Shown here piece by piece: positions 44,440-54,146 of a DNA stretch of 64,000 bases (its first letter is position 1; every line of letters starts with the position of its first letter). This DNA is from Bacteroidales bacterium (GTDB taxonomy: Bacteria; Bacteroidota; Bacteroidia; Bacteroidales; Muribaculaceae). The stretch spans positions 42,679 to 106,678 of the forward strand of contig SUXG01000006.1 in NCBI GenBank assembly GCA_015061085.1. The letters run 5' to 3'. A program made the position numbers and the translations under genes. The notes beneath the pieces were generated by a model. That model was given only the letters and a program-made list of their open reading frames with translations, did no database searches and was not told the DNA's origin.

Positions 44440-44840
44440 TTTCGCGCCGATATAGCAGAACTTATCAGTTAGGATATGGTAAGCACAACGTATCAGCGTT
44501 GCTGTCTGAAAGGCGAGAAAGCGTAGCGATATGTGACGAGCATAGCAAACGATACCCCGAAAGGGGTATTATCTCGATAACCGGTGGTGGCACTCGCTAC
44601 GCTCGTTTACCACCGGAGTTGACAACACACAAATACATCTACCCCGAATGGGGTTGCACATAGTCTCTATCGTCTCATATATAGCTATACTCTCTCATAT
44701 ATCTATGCTTGCATCAGACACGATGTGCATACGAGTCGATGTACTACCCACTTCGGGGTAGTTTTTAGTGTGATTATATATCCGCGGGTGGCGCTCGCCT
44801 GACGGCTTTGCTCACCCGCGGTATTCTACACTGTTACCCA
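44440..44840. repeat. Hairpin-rich intergenic element
   Basis: About 400 bp of non-coding sequence with five hairpins: ATACCCC/GGGGTAT (44552-44569), CCGGTGGT/ACCACCGG (44581-44616), ACCCC/GGGGT (44641-44654), TACCC/GGGGTA (44745-44760) and CCGCGGGTG/CACCCGCGG (44782-44821). The two GC-rich hairpins have similar loops (GGTGGCNCTCGC). Left end: GAACTTATCAGTTAGG. Related in reverse orientation to 22162-22420. The right-most hairpin lies 30 bp after fucP and may end that operon. Confidence 0.75.
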
Positions 44841-44850
44841 AGTGAATTGC

Positions 44851-46167
44851 TTAGTCCTTGTCGGTGCATTTGATGTAGATTCCGTATGCCATTACGACAG
44901 CGAAGCAAACCACAGGGATATAGAATGATGTGCGTATCGCAGCCTCTTCAAAACTGTATGCCGACGAGATTAATGTATTCAACCATCCGTTGTCGATAAA
45001 CATTCCCATGATCGGAGTTATCACAGCGCCACCCAAGATTGCCATTATCAATCCTGCCGCACCAAGTTTCACTTCATCACCCATTCCATACAATGCGATG
45101 CCATAGATAGTAGGAAACATTAATGACATACATCCGGAGATAGCAATCAATGTCCATATCGACACCTCAGCAGGGAGATAAATTGTTGCCAAACAAGCCA
45201 TTATTCCGGCAAATGCAAATATCAACAACATCACTGCCGGATTGAAACGACGCATCAATGCTGTGCAAATCCAACGACACAGAATAAATAAGACGATTGC
45301 ATACAGATAGTATTGAGCTGCGGCTGCTTCATTAAGAGCGTCGCCAAACACAGTCATCGCATATTTTACGGTCCATGTCCATACAGTTATTTGCAATCCG
45401 ACATAGAAAAATTGAGCTACAACGCCCCAATAGTATCGAGGTTTTCGTATTAATTTTTTGAATGATGCCACGATGTTCAAATCGCCATCTTCTGATTTGT
45501 TTTCCGGACGCTTAAAGTTATAAAAGAATATCCAGATTATCAATGCTATCAAGACCAATCCGACGTATGGCACACACACCCAAAGGAGCTCGTCATTTTG
45601 GATGCTGTTGAGCACATCAGGCTCCATGGCAATTCGCTCTTCATAGGTTGCAGGATTCAAATGTGCAAGTATCATATATTTTGCCAAAAATATACCGGCT
45701 AATGATCCAAGCGGATTAAACGCCTGCGCGAAGTTCAATCGCTGAATTGATGTTTCTTTCGAGCCGAGCGATATCACGTAAGGGTTGCAAGTTGTTTCGA
45801 GCACCGACAATCCGCATGCCAACACAAATATCGACACAAGAAACATGTCATAACTTTGAATTATCGCCGAAGGAATATACCCCAATGCACCAATCATGTA
45901 AAGCCCCAATCCGAACAATACACCCACTCGATATGAAAACTTCTTGATTATTATTGCTGCTGGAATTGCCAATACAGCATACGCACCATAGAAAGCAATC
46001 TGCACAAAGGATGAATCGACTGCCGACATCATGAAGATTTTGCCAAACGCCGGGACAAGGTTATCGGTCATGTTATTGAGTAAGCCCCACAATACGAAGC
46101 ATGACACCAACATTATGAATGGCAGCAGCATCGATTTTTCCACTACTTTTGTTTTATCTTTTATCAT
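44851..46167 (-). CDS. fucP: L-fucose:H+ symporter
   Basis: A 438-residue, 12-segment major facilitator family permease of the FucP type. The N-terminus SMLLPFIMLVSCFVLWGLLN and the ETTCNPYV, RLNFAQAFNPLGSLAG blocks are characteristic (the latter contain residues that in E. coli FucP bind sugar and proton). It imports L-fucose for the operon fucI-fucO-fucA-fucK-fucP. Last gene of that leftward operon, 67 bp after fucK. Confidence 0.93.
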   Translation of the reverse strand: MIKDKTKVVEKSMLLPFIMLVSCFVLWGLLNNMTDNLVPAFGKIFMMSAVDSSFVQIAFYGAYAVLAIPAAIIIKKFSYRVGVLFGLGLYMIGALGYIPSAIIQSYDMFLVSIFVLACGLSVLETTCNPYVISLGSKETSIQRLNFAQAFNPLGSLAGIFLAKYMILAHLNPATYEERIAMEPDVLNSIQNDELLWVCVPYVGLVLIALIIWIFFYNFKRPENKSEDGDLNIVASFKKLIRKPRYYWGVVAQFFYVGLQITVWTWTVKYAMTVFGDALNEAAAAQYYLYAIVLFILCRWICTALMRRFNPAVMLLIFAFAGIMACLATIYLPAEVSIWTLIAISGCMSLMFPTIYGIALYGMGDEVKLGAAGLIMAILGGAVITPIMGMFIDNGWLNTLISSAYSFEEAAIRTSFYIPVVCFAVVMAYGIYIKCTDKD

Positions 46168-46234
46168 TGCAATATGAGTTTTAACGTTTGAGAGTTCAGG
46201 AAACTTCTAAAAATTCCCTTCAGAAATTTATTAC

Positions 46235-47638
46235 TTACGGCAGAAATGTTTTTAATTCCATCCCTTTGCCTTTTAATCTGAGAGGATTGTCCTTTGACAA
46301 TTCTCCTGAGGCTTGTGCCTGCACTTTAATATTGCCTATGGCTGTCGCTTCCACCGGGCCGGCTATCACTTTGCATCCGGTCTTTTGTGCAGTCATTTTA
46401 TTTAGTAATCCGTTTTGCGAACCTCCGCCTACGATATATATGGTTTTTATTTTGCGGCCGACCGATTGCTCTAACTCTTGTTTGACTTTGGCATATTCTG
46501 CCGCCAATGATTGGCAGACCAATCGCATATAGTCGCCTTGAGTCTCGGGCAAATCTTGTTTTGTCTCGGCACAATAGTCGCAAATCGCTTTTGCCATGCT
46601 TTGTGGAGCCGTAAATCGGCTGTCGCTGACATCTATCATGCTTTCACATGATGATTTTTCAGCATCAATGACCATTTGTGAATAGTCACAGTCTTGACCT
46701 TGTTCGCTCCATTCCTTGACGAGTGATTGTATCAGCCACAGCCCTGTAATATTTTTTAGCAGACGGATTTCTCCCGATACAGCACCTTCGTTGGTAAAAT
46801 CTGACGCTAAAACTTCCGGCATTTGCAACGGAGTCGGAGTCACCATTCCCATGAGCGACCATGTTCCGGAACTGATAAACGCCCATTCGTCGTCATCTGC
46901 AGTAATGGCAGCAAGCGCTGATGCAGTATCATGAGAGCCCACAGCCACTACATCCGCATTTCCACCCAATTCCTTTTGAAGCAACTCTGTCAAGTCACCT
47001 ATTTTAGTGCCGGGATAGACCACCTCTTGCATTATTTTCTTGGGTAACGAAAGCGATTTGAATATCGTGTCATCCCACTCGCGACTGAGAGAATTGAGCA
47101 TTTGCGATGTAGATGAGATAGTGTATTCGTTCACAGTTTTTCCGGTCAGAAAATAAGCAAACAAGTCCGGCATAAAGAGCAATTTTTCGGCATTCTTCAG
47201 CAATTCATCACCCTCTAACACTGTGCTATAGAGCTGAAAGACAGTGTTTATCTCCATGAATTGATTGCCGGCAAGGGAGAAAAACTTTTCCTTCGGCAAA
47301 CATTCAAAGGCTTTTTCAAGCATACCTTGTGTTCGTGAATCACGATAACACACCGGATTGGATAGCAAACGCCCCTTTTTGTCAAGCAGACCATAATCCA
47401 CTCCCCATGTGTCGATTCCTATGCTTTTTATCTGTGAGCCATATTTGGTAAAAGCTTTTTTTAGACCCGTTTTAAGCTCCTCATAGAGTGAAAGGAAGTC
47501 CCAATAAACTCTTCCTCCCAAATTAATTTGTCGGTTAGGGAAACGATGAATTTCATCAATATTCAATTCGCCGTTTTCCAGCTTGCCGACAATCACTCTT
47601 CCGCTTCCTGCTCCAAAATCTGCTGCTATGTAGTACAT
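46235..47638 (-). CDS. fucK: L-fuculokinase (rhamnulokinase-like FGGY kinase)
   Basis: A 467-residue FGGY-family sugar kinase. AADFGAGSGRVIVG at the N-terminus (phosphate-binding loop), GIDTWGVDYGLLD, the central SHDTASALAAI and FISSGTWSLMG, and the C-terminal IYIVGGGSQNGLLNKMTA complete the fold. The subfamily is rhamnulokinase-like, which is how fuculokinase genes of Bacteroides fuc operons look; operon context, not sequence alone, makes it FucK. It phosphorylates L-fuculose at O-1. Confidence 0.88.
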   Translation of the reverse strand: MYYIAADFGAGSGRVIVGKLENGELNIDEIHRFPNRQINLGGRVYWDFLSLYEELKTGLKKAFTKYGSQIKSIGIDTWGVDYGLLDKKGRLLSNPVCYRDSRTQGMLEKAFECLPKEKFFSLAGNQFMEINTVFQLYSTVLEGDELLKNAEKLLFMPDLFAYFLTGKTVNEYTISSTSQMLNSLSREWDDTIFKSLSLPKKIMQEVVYPGTKIGDLTELLQKELGGNADVVAVGSHDTASALAAITADDDEWAFISSGTWSLMGMVTPTPLQMPEVLASDFTNEGAVSGEIRLLKNITGLWLIQSLVKEWSEQGQDCDYSQMVIDAEKSSCESMIDVSDSRFTAPQSMAKAICDYCAETKQDLPETQGDYMRLVCQSLAAEYAKVKQELEQSVGRKIKTIYIVGGGSQNGLLNKMTAQKTGCKVIAGPVEATAIGNIKVQAQASGELSKDNPLRLKGKGMELKTFLP

Positions 47639-47671
47639 GATATTTTTAGATAATCCTCTCTCCGTGTTTTT

Positions 47672-48316
47672 TTAGTCTGTGATTTTACCTAAAACGTATT
47701 TGTCAAGATCTCTAATCTCCTCATCGGTAAGAACTGTGTAATTCATTCCGGATTGAACGATTATGCGACAAGCCATTTCGAAGAACATAGCCTTTTCGAA
47801 TGCTGCATTGAAGTCTTTTCCACACACGACCTGTCCGTGGTTTGTCAAAAGACATGAGTCGTGGTCTTTCAATACTTCCACCACAGCTTGAGCCAATTCA
47901 GGCGAACCCGGACGATAGTATGGCACTACGGGTATTTCTTTTCCAACGTGACACGGAACTTCTGCCGTCACATTAAAATTTGTCGGCTTATTTTTCATGC
48001 AGGCGATTGTAGTTGCATATTCAGATTGAAAGTGAAGAACCACATTCACATCAGGACGATTTCGCAAAACGCCCAAATGAAAACCGTTCTCCATCGATGG
48101 TTTTATGCCGTTTAGCGATGTCGCGTCGGCAAGATTTAATATTGCGATTTTCTCCTTTTGTATTGCCGGCAACCATGAGCCTGTCCCTGAAATCATCACC
48201 TTATCGCCAATTCGCCACGACATATTGCCACTACTGCATAGCATCAAATGTTCACGTCCGGCACGATGGGCTGCTTCGATAAACTCTTGATATTGAGCTT
48301 CATTTATATTTTCCAT
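47672..48316 (-). CDS. fucA: L-fuculose-1-phosphate aldolase
   Basis: A 214-residue class II aldolase that splits L-fuculose-1-phosphate into dihydroxyacetone phosphate and L-lactaldehyde. The zinc-site pieces are ENGFHLG (glutamate), VVLHFQSEYAT (first histidine, with glutamine where E. coli has the second histidine) and LLTNHGQVV (third histidine). The start codon overlaps the fucO stop by one base. 33 bp before fucK. Confidence 0.9.
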   Translation of the reverse strand: MENINEAQYQEFIEAAHRAGREHLMLCSSGNMSWRIGDKVMISGTGSWLPAIQKEKIAILNLADATSLNGIKPSMENGFHLGVLRNRPDVNVVLHFQSEYATTIACMKNKPTNFNVTAEVPCHVGKEIPVVPYYRPGSPELAQAVVEVLKDHDSCLLTNHGQVVCGKDFNAAFEKAMFFEMACRIIVQSGMNYTVLTDEEIRDLDKYVLGKITD

Positions 48317-49470
48317 TATAGAATCTTCTTATATAGTTCTTTTATTGTTGCCTCATCGATGTCTCTCGGATTGCCCGGTGTGCACACATCGGCAATTGCC
48401 GATGCCGCCAAGATGTCGATGTCTTTTTCTGTTATGCCTAATTCGGTCAAAGTCTGAGGAATTCCGACCTTTATCGACAATGCTTTGACAGCTTCAACGG
48501 CTGCATCTGCCGCTTCGTCAATGCTCATTGTGTCTTTGTAGGCTTTCATCGCTTTTGCAATTTCGACATATTTTTCTTTTGCCGCCGACTTATTATATTC
48601 CATAACTGTCGGCAACAACACTGCATTTGCCACTCCATGAGGAATATCGAAAATGGCACCCATCGGATGTGCCATTCCATGGACTGCTCCAAGACCTACG
48701 TTTGAAAATGCCATTCCCGCCACATATTGACCGAGAGCCATCGCTTCGCGAGCTTTTGCATTTGTCGGCTCTTCGACAGCTATCGGCAAATACTCTGCTA
48801 TCATCTCTATGGCTTTTATCTCAAACATATCGCTCAATTCCCATGCGCCCTTAGTGATCAATCCCTCGATGGCATGTGTAAGTGCATCCATTCCTGTCGC
48901 CGCAGTCAGTCCTTTAGGCAAAGAATACATCAGCTCGGCATCGACAACTGCCACCACCGGAATATCGTTAGGGTCGATGCAAACCATTTTCTTCTTGTTT
49001 TCTTCATCGGTAATCACATAGTTGATGGTCACTTCAGCGGCTGTTCCGGCTGTTGTCGGCACTGCGATGATAGGCACTGAGCGTCTCTTTGTCGGCGCAA
49101 CGCCTTCAAGCGAAACGACATCCGAATATTCCGGATTGTTTGTTATGATTCCGATTGCTTTCGCTGTATCTATCGATGAGCCTCCACCGATAGCCAAAAT
49201 GAAATCAGCGCCGGATTCAGAGTAAGCTTTCAATCCGCTTTTGACGTTTGCTACCGTCGGATTTGGCTTCACTTCATCAAATATCTCAAAAGGGATACCT
49301 GCTTTTTCCAACACTTCGCTGACTTTTGACACTACGCCAAATTTCACTAAGCTATTATCGGTTACGATTAGCGCTTTATTAAGTCCTTTGCGAGCCACTT
49401 CTTCGGCGATTGCTTCGCGTGAGCCTGCTCCGAAATAGGACGTTTCGTTTAATACAAATCTTCTTGTCAT
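48316..49470 (-). CDS. fucO: L-lactaldehyde reductase (iron-dependent alcohol dehydrogenase)
   Basis: A 384-residue group III Fe-dependent dehydrogenase, reducing L-lactaldehyde to L-1,2-propanediol with NADH. GGGSSIDTAKAIGI (NAD site), TTAGTAAEVT, and the metal-binding TGMDALTHAIEG, GLGAVHGMAHPMGA and DIPHGVANAVLLP histidine blocks are intact. Placed between fucI and fucA; its presence implies fermentative fucose use with propanediol as an end product. Confidence 0.93.
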   Translation of the reverse strand: MTRRFVLNETSYFGAGSREAIAEEVARKGLNKALIVTDNSLVKFGVVSKVSEVLEKAGIPFEIFDEVKPNPTVANVKSGLKAYSESGADFILAIGGGSSIDTAKAIGIITNNPEYSDVVSLEGVAPTKRRSVPIIAVPTTAGTAAEVTINYVITDEENKKKMVCIDPNDIPVVAVVDAELMYSLPKGLTAATGMDALTHAIEGLITKGAWELSDMFEIKAIEMIAEYLPIAVEEPTNAKAREAMALGQYVAGMAFSNVGLGAVHGMAHPMGAIFDIPHGVANAVLLPTVMEYNKSAAKEKYVEIAKAMKAYKDTMSIDEAADAAVEAVKALSIKVGIPQTLTELGITEKDIDILAASAIADVCTPGNPRDIDEATIKELYKKIL

Positions 49471-49523
49471 GATATTTTAAGGTTAGGGGGCGTGTGGCAA
49501 ACACAACCCCCTTCTGTTTTTTT

Positions 49524-51317
49524 TTATTTATACATCGGACCGTATGCGGCACATGCTCGATAGTCTTGACCTTCTTTATCCATACCGAAGGCATTCCACG
49601 CCGACGGACGGAAAATCTTGTCTTCATCCACATTGTGCATCGACACAGGGATGCGAAGCATTGAGCATAGAGTGATCAGGTCGGCTCCGATATGACCGTA
49701 TGAGATTGCTCCATGGTTGGCACCCCAATTGTTCATCACATCGTAAGCAGTCTTGAAAGCGCCTTTGCCTGTGCATCGCGGAGCAAACCATGTGCAAGGC
49801 CATGTATAGTCGGTGCGTTTCCAAAGAATATCTGACACCTCTTCCGGGAGTTTCACAGTCCAACCTTCAGCTATTTGCAATGTAGGACCGAGACCTTTCA
49901 CAAGATTCAAACGTATCATTGTGACCGGCATCTGCTCTTCAGTAATGAAACGAGATGAATAGCCACCACCACGGAAGTAACCTAAATCGGCAGGGTTCCA
50001 TGTCGTCGCATTCAAGATTGCCTCTTGATCTTCTTCAGTGACGTTCCACCATTCTTTCATCACCGCATTGCCTTGCTCATCTTTTGCCAAGCCGCAAGCG
50101 TCAAGACACGCCGCACCCGAATTTATAAGGTGGATAATACCATCCGATTCTTTTGCTTTGCCTTCGATGTCGTAGCCTGTAGCCTTTTTGATAGCTTCCG
50201 GACTCCAATATGTGCGAACATCGGCAAATATCTGCGCTCTGTTGGTAAGCAGCTTCATAAACAACATGCCAATTCCGTTCAACACGTCATTCTCTGTAGC
50301 CAAAATATATGGTTCGCGAGCTCCATTCCAGTCGAATGATGTGTTAAGCAATGCTTCCGGGAAGTCGCAGTTCGGATAGAAGTCGGTCCATTGACGTTGT
50401 CCTTGGAAGCCGGCAGCTATCGCATTGTGACCGACCTTTTCTTCTTCGCAACCTTCCGGCAGATTCTCGTTGCCATTCATGAGGTCCTTTATAATAACCA
50501 TCATCTTAACGACAAATTCCCAATCGGCATCTTTCTCTTGGCGTGTCTTTTGAAGGCTTTCCGGATTTTTGTCAAAGCCCTCACGGCATTTTGCCTTTGT
50601 CCATGCGAGTGCTTTTTCAAATTCTGCTTTGTCGTAGATGCCTCTTTCCATTCGGCGAATTACTTCCACCTCATCGACACTCTCTACACGCATGCCAAGA
50701 TACTCTTCGATAAACTCAGGGTCGATGATAGAGCCACCGATACCCATACAGATTGAGCCGATTTGCAAATAAGACTTGCCACGCATCGATGCCACAGCCA
50801 CTGCAGCACGTCCGAAACGCAAAAGCTTCTCTTTCACGTCTTCCGGGATTTCCTTGTCGTCGGCATTTTGAACGTCATGACCATAGATGCCGAATGCCGG
50901 ACGTCCTTTTTGGGTGTGTGTAGCCAACACTGATGCCAAATAGACTGCTCCCGGACGCTCTGTCCCGTTAAATCCCCATACACCTTTTATTGTCAATGGG
51001 TCCATATCCATTGTCTCTGCACCATAACACCAGCATGGCGTCACTGTCAATGTAATATCGACTCCCTCTTTCTTAAATTTTTCTGCACATGCAGCAGCTT
51101 CGCCCACACGGCCTATTGTCGTATCGGCGATAACCACTTTCACCGGTTCGCCATTGCTATAACGCAAATTTTCTTCAAACAATTTGGCTGCCGAGCGTGC
51201 CATATTCATTGTTTGCTCTTCAAGAGACTCTCTGACTTTGAGCTCCCCTCTGCGTCCGTCGATTGTCGGACGAATTCCAATCACAGGATATGCTCCCACT
51301 AATCTGTTCTTTGCCAT
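49524..51317 (-). CDS. fucI: L-fucose isomerase
   Basis: A 597-residue isomerase converting L-fucose to L-fuculose, length typical of FucI (about 590). Start [54 protein letters not shown] and the C-terminal [17 protein letters not shown] hold conserved substrate- and Mn-binding residues. First gene of the leftward operon. No regulator gene (FucR) adjoins it in this window. Confidence 0.95.
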   Translation of the reverse strand: MAKNRLVGAYPVIGIRPTIDGRRGELKVRESLEEQTMNMARSAAKLFEENLRYSNGEPVKVVIADTTIGRVGEAAACAEKFKKEGVDITLTVTPCWCYGAETMDMDPLTIKGVWGFNGTERPGAVYLASVLATHTQKGRPAFGIYGHDVQNADDKEIPEDVKEKLLRFGRAAVAVASMRGKSYLQIGSICMGIGGSIIDPEFIEEYLGMRVESVDEVEVIRRMERGIYDKAEFEKALAWTKAKCREGFDKNPESLQKTRQEKDADWEFVVKMMVIIKDLMNGNENLPEGCEEEKVGHNAIAAGFQGQRQWTDFYPNCDFPEALLNTSFDWNGAREPYILATENDVLNGIGMLFMKLLTNRAQIFADVRTYWSPEAIKKATGYDIEGKAKESDGIIHLINSGAACLDACGLAKDEQGNAVMKEWWNVTEEDQEAILNATTWNPADLGYFRGGGYSSRFITEEQMPVTMIRLNLVKGLGPTLQIAEGWTVKLPEEVSDILWKRTDYTWPCTWFAPRCTGKGAFKTAYDVMNNWGANHGAISYGHIGADLITLCSMLRIPVSMHNVDEDKIFRPSAWNAFGMDKEGQDYRACAAYGPMYK

Positions 51318-51458
51318 ATATTATACGTTTATGTTATAATTTCCTTTTTATGATTCAATTGTTTATAAGTCCCTCCCTCAACCACTAACGGCAACTTCTA
51401 TTAATTTCCCAAATTTAAAATTCGTAATAGCATTTCACGAGGAATGGACTAACAAATG

Positions 51459-51466
51459 CAAAATTA
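51459..51466 (-). promoter_or_regulatory. Possible -7 box of the fuc operon
   Basis: TAATTTTG on the - strand about 142 bp before fucI; no clear TTTG at -33. The weak -33 would suit an operon that needs an activator or is repressed. Confidence 0.4.
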
Positions 51467-51616
51467 ATAAAAATGTTTGAAGAACATAATTATAGTAGTT
51501 TAAAAGTATCGTTCTCTCATCGCTAATTTTTCTAAATTTCCATTTCTCACCAAACTACACAAAATATAAACAAAATATAAACAGAGTGACAAAAAAACAT
51601 TCTTTTAATAAAAATA

Positions 51617-51647
51617 TTGCAAAAATCAAATCAGATGCTTATATTTG
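51617..51647 (+). promoter_or_regulatory. Promoter of the AT-rich island
   Basis: TTG (51617-51619), 20 bp, TATATTTG (51640-51647), reading right, away from the fuc operon. Confidence 0.65.
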
Positions 51648-51665
51648 CGAAAAATACATTGCAAT

Positions 51666-51838
51666 ATGAGGTGTATGTTCAACATATCGTTGCTATTTAT
51701 AATAGAAGACATCAAGCGATTATGGTTTGGAGGAGGGTATTATGGAGCGCAATGTCAGGACCATTATATACGGGTTTATCGTCTGGATATTATTTAATAG
51801 ATACTACTACTAATGGATTTGGTTTAGGATATGATTAG
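51666..51838 (+). other. Unresolved small coding segment
   Basis: Several short overlapping frames follow the promoter. One starts at ATG 51666 (43 residues, ends 51797). Another starts at ATG 51742 after a strong AGGAGGG (51731-51737) and encodes 23 residues with a membrane segment (TIIYGFIVWILF). A third runs from 51723 to TAG 51838, ends GYYLIDTTTNGFGLGYD and overlaps the next gene's ATG. A frameshift joining the first and third is possible. I cannot decide which is real. Confidence 0.35.
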
Positions 51839-52217
51839 ATTTTACAAAATAGTATTTTGCAAGTTAGTTTGGTTTATAACAAAATCTAATTTTGAAAAAG
51901 AGCCAAAATGGGTGTATGCAAAAGATGCTTTTGCAATAATTTATATATCAATGTTGTTGTTGGTGTTTGGCGTTATTGTTATGCCATTGACTAAAGTACT
52001 TAATACATGGTTAACGATTGCTATGTGTATAAGTATAAGTATGATTACTATTATATATTTGTATATTTTCAGAAAAATAAAAATGCAAAGAAAAATAACA
52101 AGAATTGTATTTGATATGGATTTGATGGATAGTTATAACTACATGTATATTACTATATTATATTTAGTAATATCTTTTATATCACCATTCATTAGTGCAT
52201 ATTTGATATATAAATAA
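51831..52217 (+). CDS. Small membrane protein (AT-rich island, first copy)
   Basis: A 128-residue protein with four likely membrane segments (about 32-52, 58-75 and two near 100-127). N-terminus MIRFYKIVFCKLVWFITKSN. Paralogous to the next gene (shared FCKLVW start, similar spacing of the segments). Very low GC compared with flanking genes. No family recognised; immunity protein of a toxin system or orphan membrane protein are both possible, with no direct evidence. Confidence 0.6.
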   Translation: MIRFYKIVFCKLVWFITKSNFEKEPKWVYAKDAFAIIYISMLLLVFGVIVMPLTKVLNTWLTIAMCISISMITIIYLYIFRKIKMQRKITRIVFDMDLMDSYNYMYITILYLVISFISPFISAYLIYK

Positions 52218-52256
52218 TTATGTTCTGTATTCTGTCTTTTTAATTCAGATTTAATA

Positions 52257-52652
52257 ATGAAATACATAGAGTTAATATTTTGTAAGTTGGTTTGGTTAAG
52301 AGTTAAAATTGTATCTAGTAAGAGACCAAATTTCTTTAGTATTACCGATACATTTGGTATACTTAAAACAATAATACTTGGTTTTTCTATGAGTGTGGGG
52401 GTGTTGATTCTAAATATTTTAAATAAATTACACGGATTATATCTTATTATATTTGGATGTGTATTGACATTGATTTTTTATTTGCCATTAAAAAAATACT
52501 TGAAAAGAGAAATGAAGAGCAAAAGAATTATTTACAATAAAGAATACATGCAGAGTAAATTAGGTATAGCTCTTGTGTTAATATGTATATTAAGTATATT
52601 CATAATGCCGATACTGGCTGTATGGATATCTAATATACTCGAGAGTAGGTAG
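52257..52652 (+). CDS. Small membrane protein (AT-rich island, second copy)
   Basis: A 131-residue protein with four likely membrane segments, starting MKYIELIFCKLVWLRVKIVS and ending WISNILESR. Similar in layout to the preceding gene, 39 bp upstream, so a tandem duplication that has diverged. Function unknown. Confidence 0.6.
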   Translation: MKYIELIFCKLVWLRVKIVSSKRPNFFSITDTFGILKTIILGFSMSVGVLILNILNKLHGLYLIIFGCVLTLIFYLPLKKYLKREMKSKRIIYNKEYMQSKLGIALVLICILSIFIMPILAVWISNILESR

Positions 52653-52891
52653 TGTTGTATTTGCGTTTGTATTAAAACTGTGTGTAATTTTTCTCTTCAA
52701 ATATAGGTTAGGAGCGTAATAAGACGTCTGATAGACCTTCAGACAGGCAGGATGACGATGCGCACCTCTTTCAGCCTTGGAGGATGCTACGACAACGACG
52801 GCGCGGCAGAGCGATTACTCTAAATACGACTACCAGAGGCTCGAAATCGACATTTTTGTCGTATCGATGCCGTAATGTCGCAATTTATGTC

Positions 52892-52899
52892 TAAATTTG
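52892..52899 (+). promoter_or_regulatory. -7 box of the symporter gene
   Basis: TAAATTTG 37 bp before the start codon. The interval 52653-52891 is GC-richer than the island to its left and contains small hairpins (GTCTGA/TCAGAC at 52726-52744) but no gene. Confidence 0.5.
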
Positions 52900-52935
52900 C
52901 AGATTATAGTATAAATTTTTGAAAATCAAATAAGG

Positions 52936-54108
52936 ATGAGTCGTAAGATAAAAATTGGTCTGTTGGCAAAAATAGTCATTGCCATCGTTTTAGGCATTGT
53001 GTGTGGATTGTTTTTCCCTGAATGGTTGCAACGTATATTTGCCACATTTAATGGTTTGTTTAGCAACTTCCTCGGCTTTTTTGTGCCGTTGTTGATTCTC
53101 GGACTGATAGTCCCGGGTATTGCAAACGTTGGTAAAAGTGCCGGCAAATTATTGGGTATCACTTTGGCGTTGGCATACACATTCACCCTCTTCAGTGGAT
53201 TTTTTACATGGGGAGTTTGCGAGACATTCTATCCCGAAATTCTAAAGAATGCAACTTTATCGACTGTCGAAAATTCGGGAGGCAATTTTGAGCCTTACTT
53301 TACAGTCGAGATGCCGCCGATTATGGGAGTGATGAGCGCATTGATCGCTGCTTTTGTCATTGGCATCGGCTTGACAGCCGTCGGTGGCGACTCTCTGAAA
53401 AAAGTGTTCAATGACTTTTACGAAATCATTATCATGACCATTACGCGAGTGGTGATTCCATTGTTGCCACTCTACATTTTCGGTATATTCATGTCGATGA
53501 GTGCGAGTGACCAAATCACTTGCGTTCTCGAAGTATTCTTGAAACTCATCGTTGTTATTTTCGCGATGACTGCCGTTTTGCTATTGGTGCAGTTTGGCAT
53601 CGCCGGCATTGTTGCTCGCAAAAATCCTTTGAAGATGCTAAAAAATATGCTGACAGCCTATTTCACTGCATTAGGCACACAATCATCGGCAGCAACTATC
53701 CCGGTAACGCTTAAACAGACTATCAAAAACGGCGTCGATGAGTCGATAGCAGGATTTGTCATTCCGCTATGTGCCACAATCCACCTTTCGGGCAGCGCGA
53801 TGAAAATCACAGCTTGCGCATTGGCTATCTCGATGATCACCGGCTTGGAAATACCGATGGAGACAATGGTCGGCTTCATTTTCATGCTTGGCATCACAAT
53901 GGTCGCAGCTCCGGGAGTGCCTGGAGGCGCTATAATGGCAGCTATCGGCGTGTTGCAATCCATTTTGGGCTTCGACGATACAGCCGTAGCTTTGATGATT
54001 GCGCTATATATCGCAATGGATAGTTTCGGGACAGCAACCAACGTCACCGGCGACGGAGCGATAGCCGTAATCATCGACAAAATCAAGCATAAATTTGTCA
54101 GCAAATAA
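52936..54108 (+). CDS. Dicarboxylate/amino acid:cation symporter
   Basis: A 390-residue DAACS-family transporter (GltP/SstT-like). Eight membrane segments with the two re-entrant loops marked by GTQSSAATIPVTL (serine-rich HP1) and the HP2/TM8 region MVAAPGVPGGAIMAAIGV followed by DSFGTATNVTGDGAIAVI. Moves dicarboxylic acids, glutamate, serine or threonine with Na+ or H+; exact substrate cannot be read by eye. A radical SAM gene begins 38 bp after its stop. Confidence 0.9.
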   Translation: MSRKIKIGLLAKIVIAIVLGIVCGLFFPEWLQRIFATFNGLFSNFLGFFVPLLILGLIVPGIANVGKSAGKLLGITLALAYTFTLFSGFFTWGVCETFYPEILKNATLSTVENSGGNFEPYFTVEMPPIMGVMSALIAAFVIGIGLTAVGGDSLKKVFNDFYEIIIMTITRVVIPLLPLYIFGIFMSMSASDQITCVLEVFLKLIVVIFAMTAVLLLVQFGIAGIVARKNPLKMLKNMLTAYFTALGTQSSAATIPVTLKQTIKNGVDESIAGFVIPLCATIHLSGSAMKITACALAISMITGLEIPMETMVGFIFMLGITMVAAPGVPGGAIMAAIGVLQSILGFDDTAVALMIALYIAMDSFGTATNVTGDGAIAVIIDKIKHKFVSK

Positions 54109-54146
54109 TCGATTAATACAAAATTAATTTCATCAAGAATAACAAA

